NCBI GenBank assembly: GCA_002914805.1
Contig: JXTB01000471.1
Span: 1-64,000 of the forward strand
Reading direction: 5' to 3'
DNA: 64,000 nt
Origin: Parasponia andersonii
Taxonomy: Eukaryota; Streptophyta; Magnoliopsida; Rosales; Cannabaceae
The notes below the pieces were generated by a model, which was not told the DNA's origin, made no database searches, and worked only from the letters and a program-made list of their open reading frames with translations. Within the stretch, counting starts at the first letter, position 1. Each line of letters begins with the position of its first letter. Below are positions 23,155 through 35,523 of this stretch, one piece after another. The position numbers were made by a program, and so were the translations under genes.

Positions 23155-24107
23155 TATCTAGATTCAAGTAATTCAACAACAAGATGGTACACCAGCAACC
23201 CAACCGTCGTGGACGGATGGAAGATGAAAGTTATCCTCTCGATAAAAAATCACAGTTTGGGCTTTTACTTTGGATTCTACAGCCCCGAAATCAATAGCGA
23301 TAGATACTTGTTATCAGTCGTTGCTGTTGGAGCGGTCAACATTAGCCACATTGTCGTTTGGAAAGATAGTTATTTCGTGCCAGAGAATTCGACACTGGAA
23401 CTCTCGGGTGCAGGATCCGTTGCGGAGTCTCAATTGGCAGGGGTATCCCTATTCCATAGTAGGAATAAAGCTCACCAAAGAAGGGAATTTCGTATTCTTA
23501 GGTGGCAGAGAAGGTGGCAATATCACTATTCTTCTTTGGCAGTCTTTTGAGGACCCGGTAGATACATTGCTGGTTGGGCAGAGGTTATACGAGGTTCAAA
23601 TGCTTACATACTTCCCGTCAACTGCTGGTTTAACAGAAGGTGCTACTTTCTCCGTTTACACGAATCCTAGTGACGGTGGACATCTAATTTACTCTCAGTT
23701 GCAACTAGAAAGAAACTCGAGTGATTAATCTAGACTGAGGTATGGAGAGGATGAAAAGGGTAGATTTGTTGGGTAGATCAGTACATCTGAAAACTCTCAT
23801 CCTCTTGAGTTGATTGAGTGTGTAAAACTAGACGAGGACGAGCACCTACTGATATATCCGTTAGACTCCAAGGAAATTGGCATCAATGTTGTTGATATGA
23901 TTACCAGCAAGTGCGAGACTATGAAGGATAAATATCAGCTTGCCGAAGTAAGGGATGAAAAGTACTTGGACTTCAATAAAATAGAGGCTGCAGTTAAATC
24001 AAATACAATAGTGAGCGAATGCAAACAAGTCTATCTACATAATTGTTCATGTGGTACAGCTCTTTTTACCTATATGAAGGACTTTTCTGATGGACGCTGC
24101 TATATAT
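23155..24107 (+). pseudogene. Kinase copy 3, N-terminal piece (B-lectin and start of PAN)
   Basis: This piece starts inside the first exon, just after where the signal peptide should be (YYLDSSNSTTRWYTSN). The signal peptide and promoter are not found left of the Gypsy element. The B-lectin domain follows (about 23200-23640; LLWQSFEDPVDTLLVGQ), then a PAN segment (CETMKDKYQLAEVRDEKY; HNCSCGTALF) up to the Copia insertion. Relative to copy 2 it has a frame change near 23440-23470 and in-frame stops near 23726-23778. It is a pseudogene that continues at 29339 and 31811. Confidence 0.85.
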
Positions 24108-24643
24108 TATTGAACAAATCAATAATTGCAGCTCATTAACTAACCGCAAAATGAACAGTGAAAAAAGGCAGCCGCAATATGAATAGTAAAAAGGGCAGCC
24201 GCAATAGCAATAGTGAAAAGAGCAGCCCTAATAATAATAGTAAAAGATGGTGTTCACACCACCTTTCAAGTTCTATAAATACGGAGGGCTTCATCATTTG
24301 TTTTGCATCCCATTCTAAATCATCTTTCTTTCTAAGAGAGAATTCAAGCCTAGGAATTCTTCTTAGTGTCCTACTTGTTTTCTCCTAAATTGTTTAGAGA
24401 GAGTGTTTTCTCCTATTTCAAGAGAGAGATAGGTTCATTTGTTCTCTTCTTGTACTTAGAGAAAAGTGAGTTGTAATCTCTTTTTCATAGTGAAATTCTT
24501 CACAGCCTTATCCGTGGACGTAGTCTAAATTAGATAAACTACGTTAATTCTTTTGTGTGCCTTATTTTTTTCATTTTACCCAAATTTTCTCAACTCGTAT
24601 TTTAGCTGTGTGTTATCGCTTCCGCAAAGTTGACCTCCTAACA
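24108..24643 (+). repeat. 5' LTR of the Copia element
   Basis: A 536 bp repeat aligned with 28756-29333. It contains a short internal tandem repeat with the theme GGGCAGCCGCAATAG. Confidence 0.9.
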
Positions 24644-27600
24644 GTGGTATCAGAGTCATTGGTTGGAGTACTGTTCACATATACGACTGTTCACGTATAC
24701 GGTACTGTTCACATATAGTGAAACGGTGGTAACTGAACAAATCGTGGTGAACAAAAATGGCGGCAAAATTCGATATTGAGAAGTTTAATAGGAGCAATTT
24801 CTCTTTGTGGAAAATGAAGATAAAGGTAACCTTGAGAATAGATAAATGCCTAGCAGCAATTGGGGAAAGGCCTATTGAGATTACTGATGATAAAGATGGG
24901 ATGAGATAGATAGCAATGCTATCGCTAACTTACATCTGGCGCTAGCAGATGGAGTCCTGTCGAGCATTGAGGAGAAGAAATCAGCCAAGGAGATATGGGA
25001 TACACTGACAAAGTTGTATCAGGCCAAGTCGCTTCACAGCAAAATTTTATTGAAGAGAAGGCTTTATACCCTTCGGATGGCAGAATTAACAACGGTGGCC
25101 GACCATATCAACACCCTCAACACTCTATTCTCACAGCTCACAACATTGGAGCATAAAATAGAGGATAATGAATGTGCAGAAATCTTACTTTAGAGTCTAC
25201 CTGATTCGTATGATCAACTCATCATAAATGTGACCAATACTGTTACAACTCTAGTTTTCAACGATCTTATAGCTGCTGTTCTCAAAGAAGAAAATCGACG
25301 TAAGAACAAGGAAGATAGATTAGCAAGTTCATAGTAAGTAAAGGCTTTGACAATGAGAGGGAGATCAATGGAACGTGGCCCTAGTGGGAGTCAGAGTCAT
25401 AATAGATCAAAGCCAAGAAGTAAGAAGAATATCAAGTGTTATCACTGTGGCAAGAAAGGACACGTCAAAAGGGAGTGTTGGCAACTCAAGAAGAATGCAG
25501 ATTCTAGAGGAAAGGACCCTGAGTCATCAAATGCTCAGGGGAATGTTACAAATACTTCAGATGATGGAGAAATCCTGTATAGTGAAGTAGCAACAATTTT
25601 TAAAGACAGATGACAGCTCACTGATGTTTGGTTAGTGGATTCAGGAGCAACATGGCACATGACTTCTCACGGAGAATGGTTTCACACATATGAATTTGTC
25701 TCTGGAGGATCTGTATTCATGGGGTAACGATCATGCCTTAGAGATCGCTGGGATTGAAACTATCAAGATAAAGATATACGATGATACTATTCGTACTATT
25801 CAAGAGGTGCAACATGTGAAGGGCCTGAAGAAAAATCTATTATCTTTGGGATAATTAGATAACCTTGGTTGCAAAACTCGTGTCGAGAATGGGATCATGA
25901 AAATTATGAAAGGCGCGCTTGTAGTAATGAAGGTGGAGAAAATCGCAGTGAATCTATACATGCTTAAAAGAGATACACTGATGGAAGCGGAGACATCAGT
26001 TGCTTCAACAAATTCCGGAGAAGAATCAATGATGATGTGGCATCATAAGTTTGGCCATATGTCAGAACGAGACTTGAAGATTCTCTCTGAACGGAGGTTG
26101 CTTCCTGGTCTCACAAAGGTATCTTTACCCTTTGTGAGCATTGTGTCACAAGCAAGAAGCATAGATTAAAGTTTAGCACATCCAGTTCTAGAAGTAAAAA
26201 AGTTCTAGACTTGGTTCACTCTGATGTTTGGCAAGCATCGGTAATGTCCCTAGGAGGAGCTAGATACTTTGTATCTTTTATTGATGATCACTTCAGGAGA
26301 TGTTGGGTGTATTCTATCAAGAAGAAGGCAGATGTGTTTTCAGTCTTCAAAATATTCAAAGCACAGATAGAGCTTGAATCTGAAGAAAAGATCAAGTGTT
26401 TAAGGACGGACAATTGAGGAGAATATACAAGCGATGAATTTGATAACTTCTGTCAACAAGAAGGTATCAAGAGGTAGTTCATAGTGGCCTATACTCCTCA
26501 ACAAAATGGAGTGGCAGAGCAGATGAACAGAATCTTATTCAAAAGAACAAGAGCAATGTTGAAAGCTGTAGGTCTACCCAAGACATTTTGGGCAGAATCA
26601 GTCAAAACCGTCTATTATGTGATCAATCGATCTCCATCAACAGCGATTGATCTGAAGACACTGATGGAGATGTGGACTGGTAAGCCAGTTGATTATTCTC
26701 GCTTACATATGTTTGGATGTCCTGTGTACGTGATATACAATACTCAAGAAATCACAAAACTGGATTCAAAGTCCAGAAGGTGTGTACTCTTGGGATATGC
26801 TAATGGAGTCAAGGGATATTGCTTATGGGATACCACTGCCCATAAGATTATCATCAGCAGAGATGTGATATTTGCAGAGAATAAACTGCAAGAAAAAAGA
26901 GACGATAGCAGACCAGAAGCTACTACAGTTCAGGTAGAAAAGAATACTGAAGATTCAGATTCTTCTGAAGTAGCACCAGAATACGAAATAGAAGAACCAA
27001 TCGAGGAAAAGGCTTTTGAAATTCATCGGTCAACTCGTGAGAGAAGAACACCGGTATGGCACTCGGATTATATCACTTAGAGCAATATTACATATTGTCT
27101 TCTAACAGAGGATGGAGAGCCAACAACTTTTCATAAGACTACCAAAAGCTCGGATGTATCCCTATGGATGACAGCAATGCAAGAAGAGATTGAAGCCCTT
27201 CACAAGAACAAAACATGGGATCTTGTTTCACTACCACAAAGAAAGAAGGCTATTGGCAACAAATAGGTCTATAAGATCAAGCGTGATGATCAAGTGGAGC
27301 GGTATCGTGCGAGATTGGTGGTAAAAGGATATGTTCAGAAAAAAGGTATTGACTTCAATGAGATATTTTCACCTGTAGTTTGACTGATAATAGTTAGAGT
27401 GGTTCTGGCGATATGTGCTACGTTTGACCTATATCTAGAGCAACTAGATGTGAAAACTGCTTTTCTTCATGGAGAACTTGAAGAAGAGATTTATATGCTC
27501 CAACCAGAAGATTTTGCTGAAATAGGCAAGGAGAACTTGGTTTGCAAGTTGAAAAATCTCTATACTGCCTCAAACAAGCGCCCAAGTGTTGGTATAAGAG

Positions 27601-28755
27601 ATTTGATTCCTTCATCATAAGCCTTGGGTACAACAGACTCAGTTCAGACTACTGCACATACTTCAGGAGGTTTAATGAATAATGACTTCATTATCTTATT
27701 GTTATACGTGGATGACATGTTGGTAGCGGGCCCCAACAAATGCAGAATCCAAGAATTGAAGGCATAGTTAGTTAGGGAATTTGATATGAAGGACTTGGGA
27801 CTAGTAAACAAGATTCTAAATATGCAAATTCACCGAGACAAAGGTAATAGGAAGATTCGGCTTTCTCAGAAGAATTATTTGAAGAAAATCTTGTGCCGCT
27901 TCAATATGCAAGATTGTAAGTCAATTTCTACCCCACTTCCTGTTAACTTCAAGTTATCATCCAGAATGTGTCCTAGTAATGAAGGAGAGAGGATGGAGAT
28001 GTCTCGAATACCGTATGTATCAGCAGTGGGAAGCCTAATATTCACTATGATATATACAAGACCAGACATTGCACAAGTAGTGGGAGCGGTTAGTCGATAT
28101 ATGGCGAATTCTGGTGGAGAGCATTGGAATGCTGTGAAGAGAATTCTGAGATACATCAAAAGAACCTCAGATGCTGCATTATGTTACGGAGGATCAGAAT
28201 TTACTGTCAAAGGATATGTTGATTCAGATTTTGCAGGTGATCTTAACAAATGAAAATCTACTACATGCTATGTGTTTACTCTTGCAGAATGAGCTATAAG
28301 CTGGGTTTCGAAACTACAAACTATTGTAGCTTTATCTACAACAGAAGCAGAATACATAGCAGTTACACAAGCTTGTAAAGAGGCTATTTGGATTCAAAGG
28401 TTATTAGAGGAGCTCGAGCACAAACAAGAAAAGATTCCTCTATTTTGTGACAATCAGAGTACCTTGCACATTGCAAGGAATCCAACATTTCATTCCAGGA
28501 CAAAGCACATTAGCGTTCAATATCACTTTATTCGAGAAGTAGTAGAAGATAGAAATATGGACATGAAGAAGATTCACACAAAGGAGAACCTAGTAGATGT
28601 TTTAACCAAACCAATCAACACTGACAAATTCCAATAGTGTAGATCCTTATATAGTCTAGCAGAAATATAAGCAGCATGAAGAATTGACAAGGAAAGAAAA
28701 GAGAGATTTATCAAGTGTGAATACATGATTAAAATCAAGTCTTTAAGTGGGAGAA

Positions 28756-29333
28756 TGTTGAACAAATCAACAATTGCAGCTCACCAATCAGCCACAATAG
28801 GAACAGTGAAAAAAGACAGCCGCAATAGGAATAGTAAAAAGGGCAGCCACAATAGAAATAGTATAAATGGACAGTGAAAAAGGGCAGCCGCAATAGCAAT
28901 AGTGAAAAGAGCGGCCGTAATAGTAATAGTAAAAGATGGTGTTCACACCACTTTTCAAATTCTATAAATATGGAGGGCTTTATCACTTATTTTGCATCCT
29001 ATTCTAAATCTTATTCCTTTTTAAGAGAGAATTCAAGCCTATGAATTTCTCTTAGTGTCCTACTTGTTTTCTCCTAAATTGTTTAGAGATCGTGTTTTCT
29101 CCTATTTCAAGAGAGAGAGAAGTTCATTTGTTCTCTCCTCGTATTTAGAGAGAAGTGAGTTGTAATCTCATTTTCATAGTGAAATTCTTCACAGTCTTAT
29201 CTGTGGACGTAACCTAAATTGGGTGAACTATGTTAATTCTTTTATGTGCCTTATTTTTTTTTATTTTACCCAAATTTTCTCAACTCGTATTTTAGACGTG
29301 TGTTATCGCTTCCGCAAAGTCGATCTCCTAACG
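28756..29333 (+). repeat. 3' LTR of the Copia element
   Basis: A 578 bp repeat. It is longer than the 5' LTR mainly because the internal GGGCAGCCGCAATAG-type array has more units here. Confidence 0.9.
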
Positions 29334-29338
29334 TATAT

Positions 29339-30323
29339 CACCTGGCATAGCTTCAGTCGGAACCAAGCCAATAAAGCATCGCAAATCAATCAAATTCATT
29401 AAAAGTACTGCTAAGTGCGATTGGAAAATCAAATCTCCTAGCACCTAGTCCGTCCCCAAGTAGAGAAGATACACCTGATGCTCTCCCACCAACACCATCT
29501 TTAAGTCCTTTTCCACCGGGAGAAAATACAGAAAAGAAAAGGCTCTCCCGCCAACTCTTCCTTTATCAAGACATCGAAAAAGGTTAGCAGCAATGATATC
29601 TGCTTCTACTGCTGGTGGACTCATTGTCAACATTCTAATGATTCTCGTGTCTCTTGTGATGTTGCGGAAGAGTGGATTAGAAAAAAATGAGAATCATCTC
29701 AAGCAGGTTCCTGGATTGCTCTTGCGTTTTTCGTATGAAGACTTGGAATTAGCCACAGGCAATTTTAAGGAAATACTTGGCTGTGGGGGTTTTGGATGTG
29801 TGTTTAAAGGGGTCCTAGAAGATGGAACAATAATTGCGGTGAAGCGTTTAGATAGATTGAGTCAAGGTATGAGAGATTTCTTAGCAGAAGTTGAGACAAT
29901 TGGAAGCCTTCACCACTTCAATCTTGTGAGGTTGGTTGGTTATTCTGTAGAAAAGTCTTTCAGTCTACTAGCCTATGAATAGATGAGTAACGGGTCTTTA
30001 GACAAGTGGATTTTCAATAGAGGTGGTGAAGCGCGTTCTCTAGATTGGCGAACCAGAAAGAGTATCATACTAGACATAGCCAAAGGCCTAGCTTATCTTC
30101 ACGGAGATTGTCGATAGACAGTAATGCATCTCAACATAAAGCCACATAACATTCTCCTGGATGAAAATTTCAACGCTAAAATCTCTGATTTCGGGTTGTC
30201 GAAGCTGATGAAAAGAGATTAGAGCCAAGTCCTTCTCCCAGTGCGAGGAACTCCAGGATGCGTTGCTCCAGAGCTGCAACAATCACTAGTCACTGTGAAA
30301 GCAGATGTATATAGCTTTGGAAT
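29339..30323 (+). pseudogene. Kinase copy 3, middle piece (linker, TM, kinase N-lobe to activation loop)
   Basis: This piece continues copy 3 after the Copia element. It carries the proline-rich linker, transmembrane segment (ISASTAGGLIVNILMILVSL near 29600) and kinase domain with GCGGFGCVF, IIAVKRL and DFGLSKL. The catalytic loop reads HLNIKPHN, so the catalytic Asp is Asn (AAC at 30133-30135). In-frame stops are seen near 29980, 30117 and 30219. The piece ends at the hAT insertion within the VYSFGI motif. Both the lost catalytic residue and the stops mark it as dead. Confidence 0.9.
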
Positions 30324-31802
30324 CAGAACCGGGGCCGGCTGAACCTACAAAGCTATAACGCTAAAATAGGGCAATTTTTGCACTAAAATAATATAATTTT
30401 TACACCATTTCGAGTTGAATCCCAATTTATTACACTAAAAATTATACTAACAAGATTTTTTTTTTCTATTTTTTTATCATTTTAGTCCTTTAATAATTAA
30501 TTTTTTTTACAAACTACTACATCTATATATTACTTGACATATTATTACAAATTATTGAAAAAAAAATATTCTAATAAATTAATAATACCAAAAATTAATA
30601 AATTATTTTTAATTAACTAAATATTTCTAAAATGTTGTTAGAATTCTAGTTTATATTGGCTTTTAGTGTTAATTTTCTACATATTATGAAATTTTTAAAT
30701 CATGAATTTTAAAGAGTAATTATATTTTAATAATTACTAATCCTTGTATTATTTAGTTTAAATTATAATTAAATTAAATTAAATATGAAATAAATTAAAT
30801 CATTGTAGATAATAAAGGTTAATTGAAAAGGATATATTAGGAATAAATTTATAAGAAATTATAAAAGTGAGGACTATTGGAGAAATAAAAAAGTTTGAAT
30901 AGAATAAATTTAGTGTAATTCTATTCATTACACCAAATTTAGTGTAAAAAATAGTGCTGCATTGAAGAGAAATTTTAACACTAAAATGGTATTTTACACC
31001 AATTTGGTGCAACGTTGGAGATGTCCTAAGGCTCTCCTTTGGTAAGCCTCAAAACTTTCTTTTATATATATATATATATGTATGGCACCAATTCAGTAGG
31101 TATTTTTTTTTTTTACTTATGGGTAGGTATCAATTTGGCCAATGAAAATTTAGTATGCACATTTTTTTATATAAAAAGTAAGAGAAAGAAAGAGCATTAA
31201 TGATGCACGTCTTTTCATGCACTTCATTATAGTCATTGGATCACCATTAGATGGTGATCTAATGGTGATCCAACGGCTAAAAAAAAAATACATATCCATA
31301 GGTGAAGAAAAAAAATACCTATTGGATTGGCAACCATATATATATATATATATATAATTATATATCGTTTTACATACTTTGTTTTAGCATAAATAAATGA
31401 TTTAACTAAACTAGCTAAACGTAGGTTTTGAAACAGCCAAATAAAAAATTTAAAAAATAAAGAAGCTTATATCTTTTACTTTGTGGGCTATATCGAAGTA
31501 TATTTTTAAATTTGTATGCTATCTCTTAACTATTAATTTATCTAGGAACAATAATTTTATATATTTTTTTTAACTTTGTAGGCTTGGCTACAAAGCATAG
31601 CTTTTACATATTAAATTTTAACGTTATTAATTCAGCCAAGTTGTTATTTATTTTATTTATTATAAATTTTCTTTAATGACAAAATTTTAATATTATTAGT
31701 GTTGTATTGCAAATGTTTTTGTTGTCTTTTTTTTCCCCTCAAATATAAAAGGCCTCATTTGAAGGATTTGCTAAGGTCCCAACCATTCTTGAGACGGCCT
31801 GT
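30324..31802. mobile_element. hAT-like non-autonomous DNA transposon in kinase copy 3
   Basis: A 1479 bp insertion with termini CAGAACCGGGGCCGGCTGA on the left and CATTCTTGAGACGGCCTG on the right. It is flanked by the 8-bp direct repeat TTTGGAAT (30316-30323 and 31803-31810). CAG...CTG ends with an 8-bp target duplication are the hAT signature. Comparison with copy 2 confirms that removing the insert restores the kinase order. No transposase is encoded. It holds further elements: a stretch at about 30366-31030 ending CGTTGGAGATGTCCTAAG, which resembles a Harbinger-type MITE, and MITE copy B (31084-31335). Confidence 0.85.
31084..31335 (+). mobile_element. MITE copy B of the TA-microsatellite-associated family
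   Basis: A 252 bp element with ends GGCACCAATTCAGTAGGTAT and ATACCTATTGGATTGGCAAC, forming good inverted repeats. TA tracts lie on both sides (about 31067-31083 and 31336-31360). It is nested inside the hAT insertion. Confidence 0.85.
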
Positions 31803-31810
31803 TTGGAATT

Positions 31811-32148
31811 GTGATTCTTGAAATTGTTAGCAAAAGGAGAAATGAGGATAGCTCACGATCCGAATCTAGATTCCATTTGCTTGAAATGTTGCAGAAGAAA
31901 TACTTGGACGAAGACATGCGGAATAAAAGTGAAGAAGTGGTGAGAATGATAAGGATTGGAGCTTGGTGTTTGTAGAACAATCACAAGAAAAGGCCTTCCA
32001 TGTCAAGTGTAGTCAAGGTCTTGGAAGGAGTTATGGAAGTAGAGCCTAACATCAGCTATACTTTTCACCATGCAGAGGGCTCTGCCTCTGTTGCAAATGA
32101 CCATATCACGGTACACCACAGGCGTCGGTTCTTTCTGCTTCAAGATGA
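31811..32148 (+). pseudogene. Kinase copy 3, C-terminal piece
   Basis: This piece resumes with VILEIVSKRRN and ends with the family tail (VEPNISY, then ANDHITV). Compared with copy 2 it lacks roughly a dozen or more residues after EMLQKK, has a stop near 31972 (GAWCL then TAG) and a one-base loss near 32112. The family stop position corresponds to TGA at 32146-32148. Confidence 0.85.
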
Positions 32149-32430
32149 AATTAGGCATGATTAAAGGGTTAGACCAAGAAGAACTACTAATTTTCATGTC
32201 ATGTCCAATTATTCTTGTTGGGAGTGTCCGAGACTACTCTACTATAACTTACGTAAGAAATAAATTAGTTTGTGAACTATGTTTATGAATCAATATTTTA
32301 GTGTATGATTTCAAGCTAAATCATTAAATTGTAAACAATCATCGACATTCTGTTGTGTGATTTCAAGTTCGAGGTAAACCCACCTGCATTTTGGATGTGA
32401 TTAGAAAACAAAAGAGTCACTTATTATGTC
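32149..32430. other. 3' flank of kinase copy 3
   Basis: Faint similarity to the 3' flank of copies 1 and 2 around 32330-32390 (TTGTAAACAA; TTTCAAGTTC.AGGTAAA). No gene is seen. Confidence 0.45.
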
Positions 32431-32433
32431 CAA

Positions 32434-32975
32434 AACTAGAGATGTCAATGTTGGTAAGGCATTGTGGGCTTGCCCACGTTCCGAAGAAACTGTTACATAT
32501 AGTATAGACTGGGTTAGGCCACAATCTTACACTCCAGTCTTACCTGATCTATATTTCAATCATCCCGTATTAGACTCATATATAGTTATTCTATATATAA
32601 TTTTAAATATATTCCTTAATTTAAATTTTAAACAATCTTAATAAAATATTTTCATTTACATGTTTTTAATGTAATTTATTTATTTTTTTTATTTTCAATT
32701 TATTCAATTTTTAAAAGAATATAAATAAGTTTTAGGCTATATTTGATATTTTAAAGCACAAAATAACAACGAAATTAGACTCACATTATGACCCATATTC
32801 CGCTTGCATAAACACAGCCCACTTAGGCACTTAATAAGAATATGGGGGCGGACCGCCCCGACTCATATTTTAGGCGAACCAGGACTGGGCCTAGTATAAA
32901 GCTCGTATAAACTTATCAAATATTGGTCAGATAAGGCTAACGTAATTCGGCCCACTTTATATCTCTACCCTGAAG
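32434..32975. mobile_element. Possible non-autonomous hAT-like element (weak)
   Basis: GC-rich ends with GGGC/GCCC motifs enclose an AT-rich middle. The left edge reads TAGAGATGTCAATG and the right edge complement reads TAGAGATATAAAGTGGGCC, a short imperfect inverted repeat typical of some plant hAT families. No convincing 8-bp target duplication was found, so the call is tentative. Confidence 0.35.
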
Positions 32976-33068
32976 AAAATTTAAAATTCTTTTGGATATT
33001 TTAAAGGATTTTCATATCTGCACATAGTATTTTTCTCTCTCTCTCTTTCTTTTTAAAAGTAGTATTTT

Positions 33069-33071
<3 letters not shown>

Positions 33072-33101
<30 letters not shown>
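33072..33101. repeat. (TTA)n microsatellite
   Basis: Ten ATT/TTA units. Confidence 0.9.
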
Positions 33102-33102
<1 letters not shown>

Positions 33103-33384
33103 CCTAACTGAAATAAAATTTTTTTTTTTTAAAAGTCGGTTCTTGTTTATTCTATCCTAGTAATCTTACCATTTATCTTGTCGTAGAGTTGTTTCTTGGC
33201 GGCCTACCTTTCTCGCGAATTTGGCTATAGACTAACGGCATTCATCGATCTTTTTGGGCACTAAATTCTCCCTTGTCACAAAATATAAATAAAGGAAATC
33301 ATGGATTACTTTATCTCGACAAAAAGAAATAGAAATAAAAGATAGAGATGTTATTATTTTTATATATTGTTTTTTAATATTTTG

Positions 33385-33662
33385 TTCAAATTATATTTTA
33401 TTTTAGTTATTATCAACATTCATCATTAGATTTGAAATCTATCACAAATTTATATCCTAACACTAATTTAGAACAGTTAATTTATCAAGATGCCGTTTAA
33501 AAAATTAAAAATAAATTGTATAAAAACTAATCCAAAAATAAATTTATTAAATCATCTTTGTAAATTAACTGTTCTAAATTAGTATCAATATATAAATTTA
33601 TAACAAATTTTGAATCTAAGAATTAATGTTGATAATAACTAAAATATAAGATAAAAATTGAA
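33385..33662. mobile_element. Fold-back MITE-like element
   Basis: Two arms of about 104 bp (33385-33486 and 33559-33662) are inverted repeats with high identity. Both contain TTTTAGTTATTATCAACATT and ACTAATTTAGAACAGTTAAT in the same hairpin orientation. The loop is about 70 bp. Weaker complementarity may extend outward by 30-40 bp on each side. There is no coding capacity. Confidence 0.85.
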
Positions 33663-35523
33663 TAAAGTGTCAAACTATTATGTATTATGTGTATAAAAGT
33701 GATACTATTCGTAAAAGATATGACTAGATTAAAGACCGAAGAGGATGCTCTAGGATTTAGTTACGATTTTTATTTTTTTTTCTGAGAAGGGATTTGGTTA
33801 CGACTTATTTTTTATATATATAAAATTAATTATTAGTATAGATGCATTATTTTTCTTCGCTGATGAAACTATTTGGTAATTAGTTATTCCTTTCTTTGGA
33901 GTTATGATTAATCATTATTCTTTATTTTCATATTTATTAAATTGTAAAATCACTCATATAATTGTAAACACGCAAGGGACAATTGTCAATTTCTCCATAA
34001 ATTACAATGGAATGGAAATTTTGTCCCAATTTCCCTAATATATGTTAATTAATCGGATAATATTCTACTTCCACACACACAAAAGAAAAAATCATTCCCT
34101 TATTTAAGTTACCAAACCTAACTGAAAAATAATTAGGAACAATAATAAATATTGAACTAAATGTCAAGATTTAAAACATGAGAACTATATGCATAATTAT
34201 GACTTGAAGAAACTAAAAACATTTTTCTTTTGAGGAACAATAAAGAAGGTTATAAAAACATTTTGATAAATGAAAAAAAAAAAGATAAAAATAAAATTTA
34301 GAAAAAAAATAACAAATGACTACTGGTAAACATTTTGACAAATTGTAATAAAACATAACTATATCGTGTCATTACATAATTGCTAATATTAGATAAACGA
34401 CAATATTTCTTTAATGAAGCTTTAATTTTATTCCTTGTATCTCGCACATAATATTTAAAAAGGACAAAAAGTCGAATAAAATAGTTTGATTAATTGGTAG
34501 TGATTACGCTTAATACGCAATACATTTTTTTTGCATTAAAGATATTATTAGAATTAATGAAATATTTTGGTAAAAAATTAAAAAATATCGTACATTTTTA
34601 TTTTTATTTTTTATTACTAAACCCCTCATATTTTAATAAATATAGAAAAACTCATTGAATTTGATTTTTTTATTACAAAAACCTTATAATTTGCCTATTT
34701 TGAAATTCGACTTTATCCTATAAACTAAATTGAGAAAACTAATAGGAAATGACAAAACCATCCTTAATGGATGACAGATTTAGGTATTGGTCTTCATCCA
34801 ATCTAATCTGCATTTTTTAGCATATTAGGTTTACTTCACATTAAGTGTGGATTTTAAAAGTCGTATCTAATCCAATTCACACGGAAATTTTTAATTAATG
34901 CAATCAAATATACAAATATGTGGATTTGATCTATTACTTAAACTTGATTAACAAGCTCTTGGAACTGGGCTTTATTTTGATTTTATGTTCTAAATCAAAT
35001 ATTTTTAGCACAAATTTGGCCATAGTATTTTGAAAAGTATTAATCATGTATGATAGGTTGTATAATAAAATTTTATGTCTTAAACTAAGACCAATAGAAA
35101 ATTTTACGCCATATATGAATCGTAAAAAATCGTATAAATTAAATAATATATAAATTTTAAATGTGAATTGAATTAGAACAATTACTTTTAAAGTGAAAAA
35201 TATTCGATCCGTGGAAGTGCGAATTTTAAAAAATCGATCTAATCTAATCCACACAAGTATGAAAATTCATACTTTGCGAATTAGATTAGATTAGTTCATG
35301 CATATTTTGAATTCCCCTAGATTTAGGTTGATATTACATTTACTTTGTGTTTGGATATATAAATACTTATTTGAAAATTATCTTATCACCTATGAGGTCA
35401 TTTGAAAATTTGAAATATTGTTTGTAAACTAGTATAAACAATTTTTAAATTTATTTTAAATCTAAATCTATTATTTACTAAGAGTACTTTTGTCTTTTCC
35501 TTTAAATTTTCTAATTTTTATAA
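33663..35523. other. AT-rich intergenic sequence, nothing recognised
   Basis: No gene, RNA or clear repeat was identified in this 1.9 kb. Confidence 0.5.

Larger units (their letters stand above)
24108..29333 (+). mobile_element. Ty1/Copia LTR retrotransposon inserted in kinase copy 3 (fossil)
   Basis: A 5.2 kb element with LTRs at 24108-24643 and 28756-29333, primer-binding site TGGTATCAGAGTC at 24645, purine tract AAGTGGGAGAA at 28745-28755, and target repeat TATAT on both sides (24103-24107, 29334-29338). Parts in order: gag (24757-25620, zinc knuckle CYHCGKKGHVKREC), protease (WLVDSGATWHMT near 25630), pre-integrase and integrase (about 25990-26700; AYTPQQNGVAEQMNR), RT (about 27130-27800; YVDDMLVAG), RNase H (about 28200-28620). 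The gag resembles Tork/Tnt1-type elements. LTRs differ at roughly 9% by eye, suggesting a few million years. It carries around ten breaks and is dead. Confidence 0.92.
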
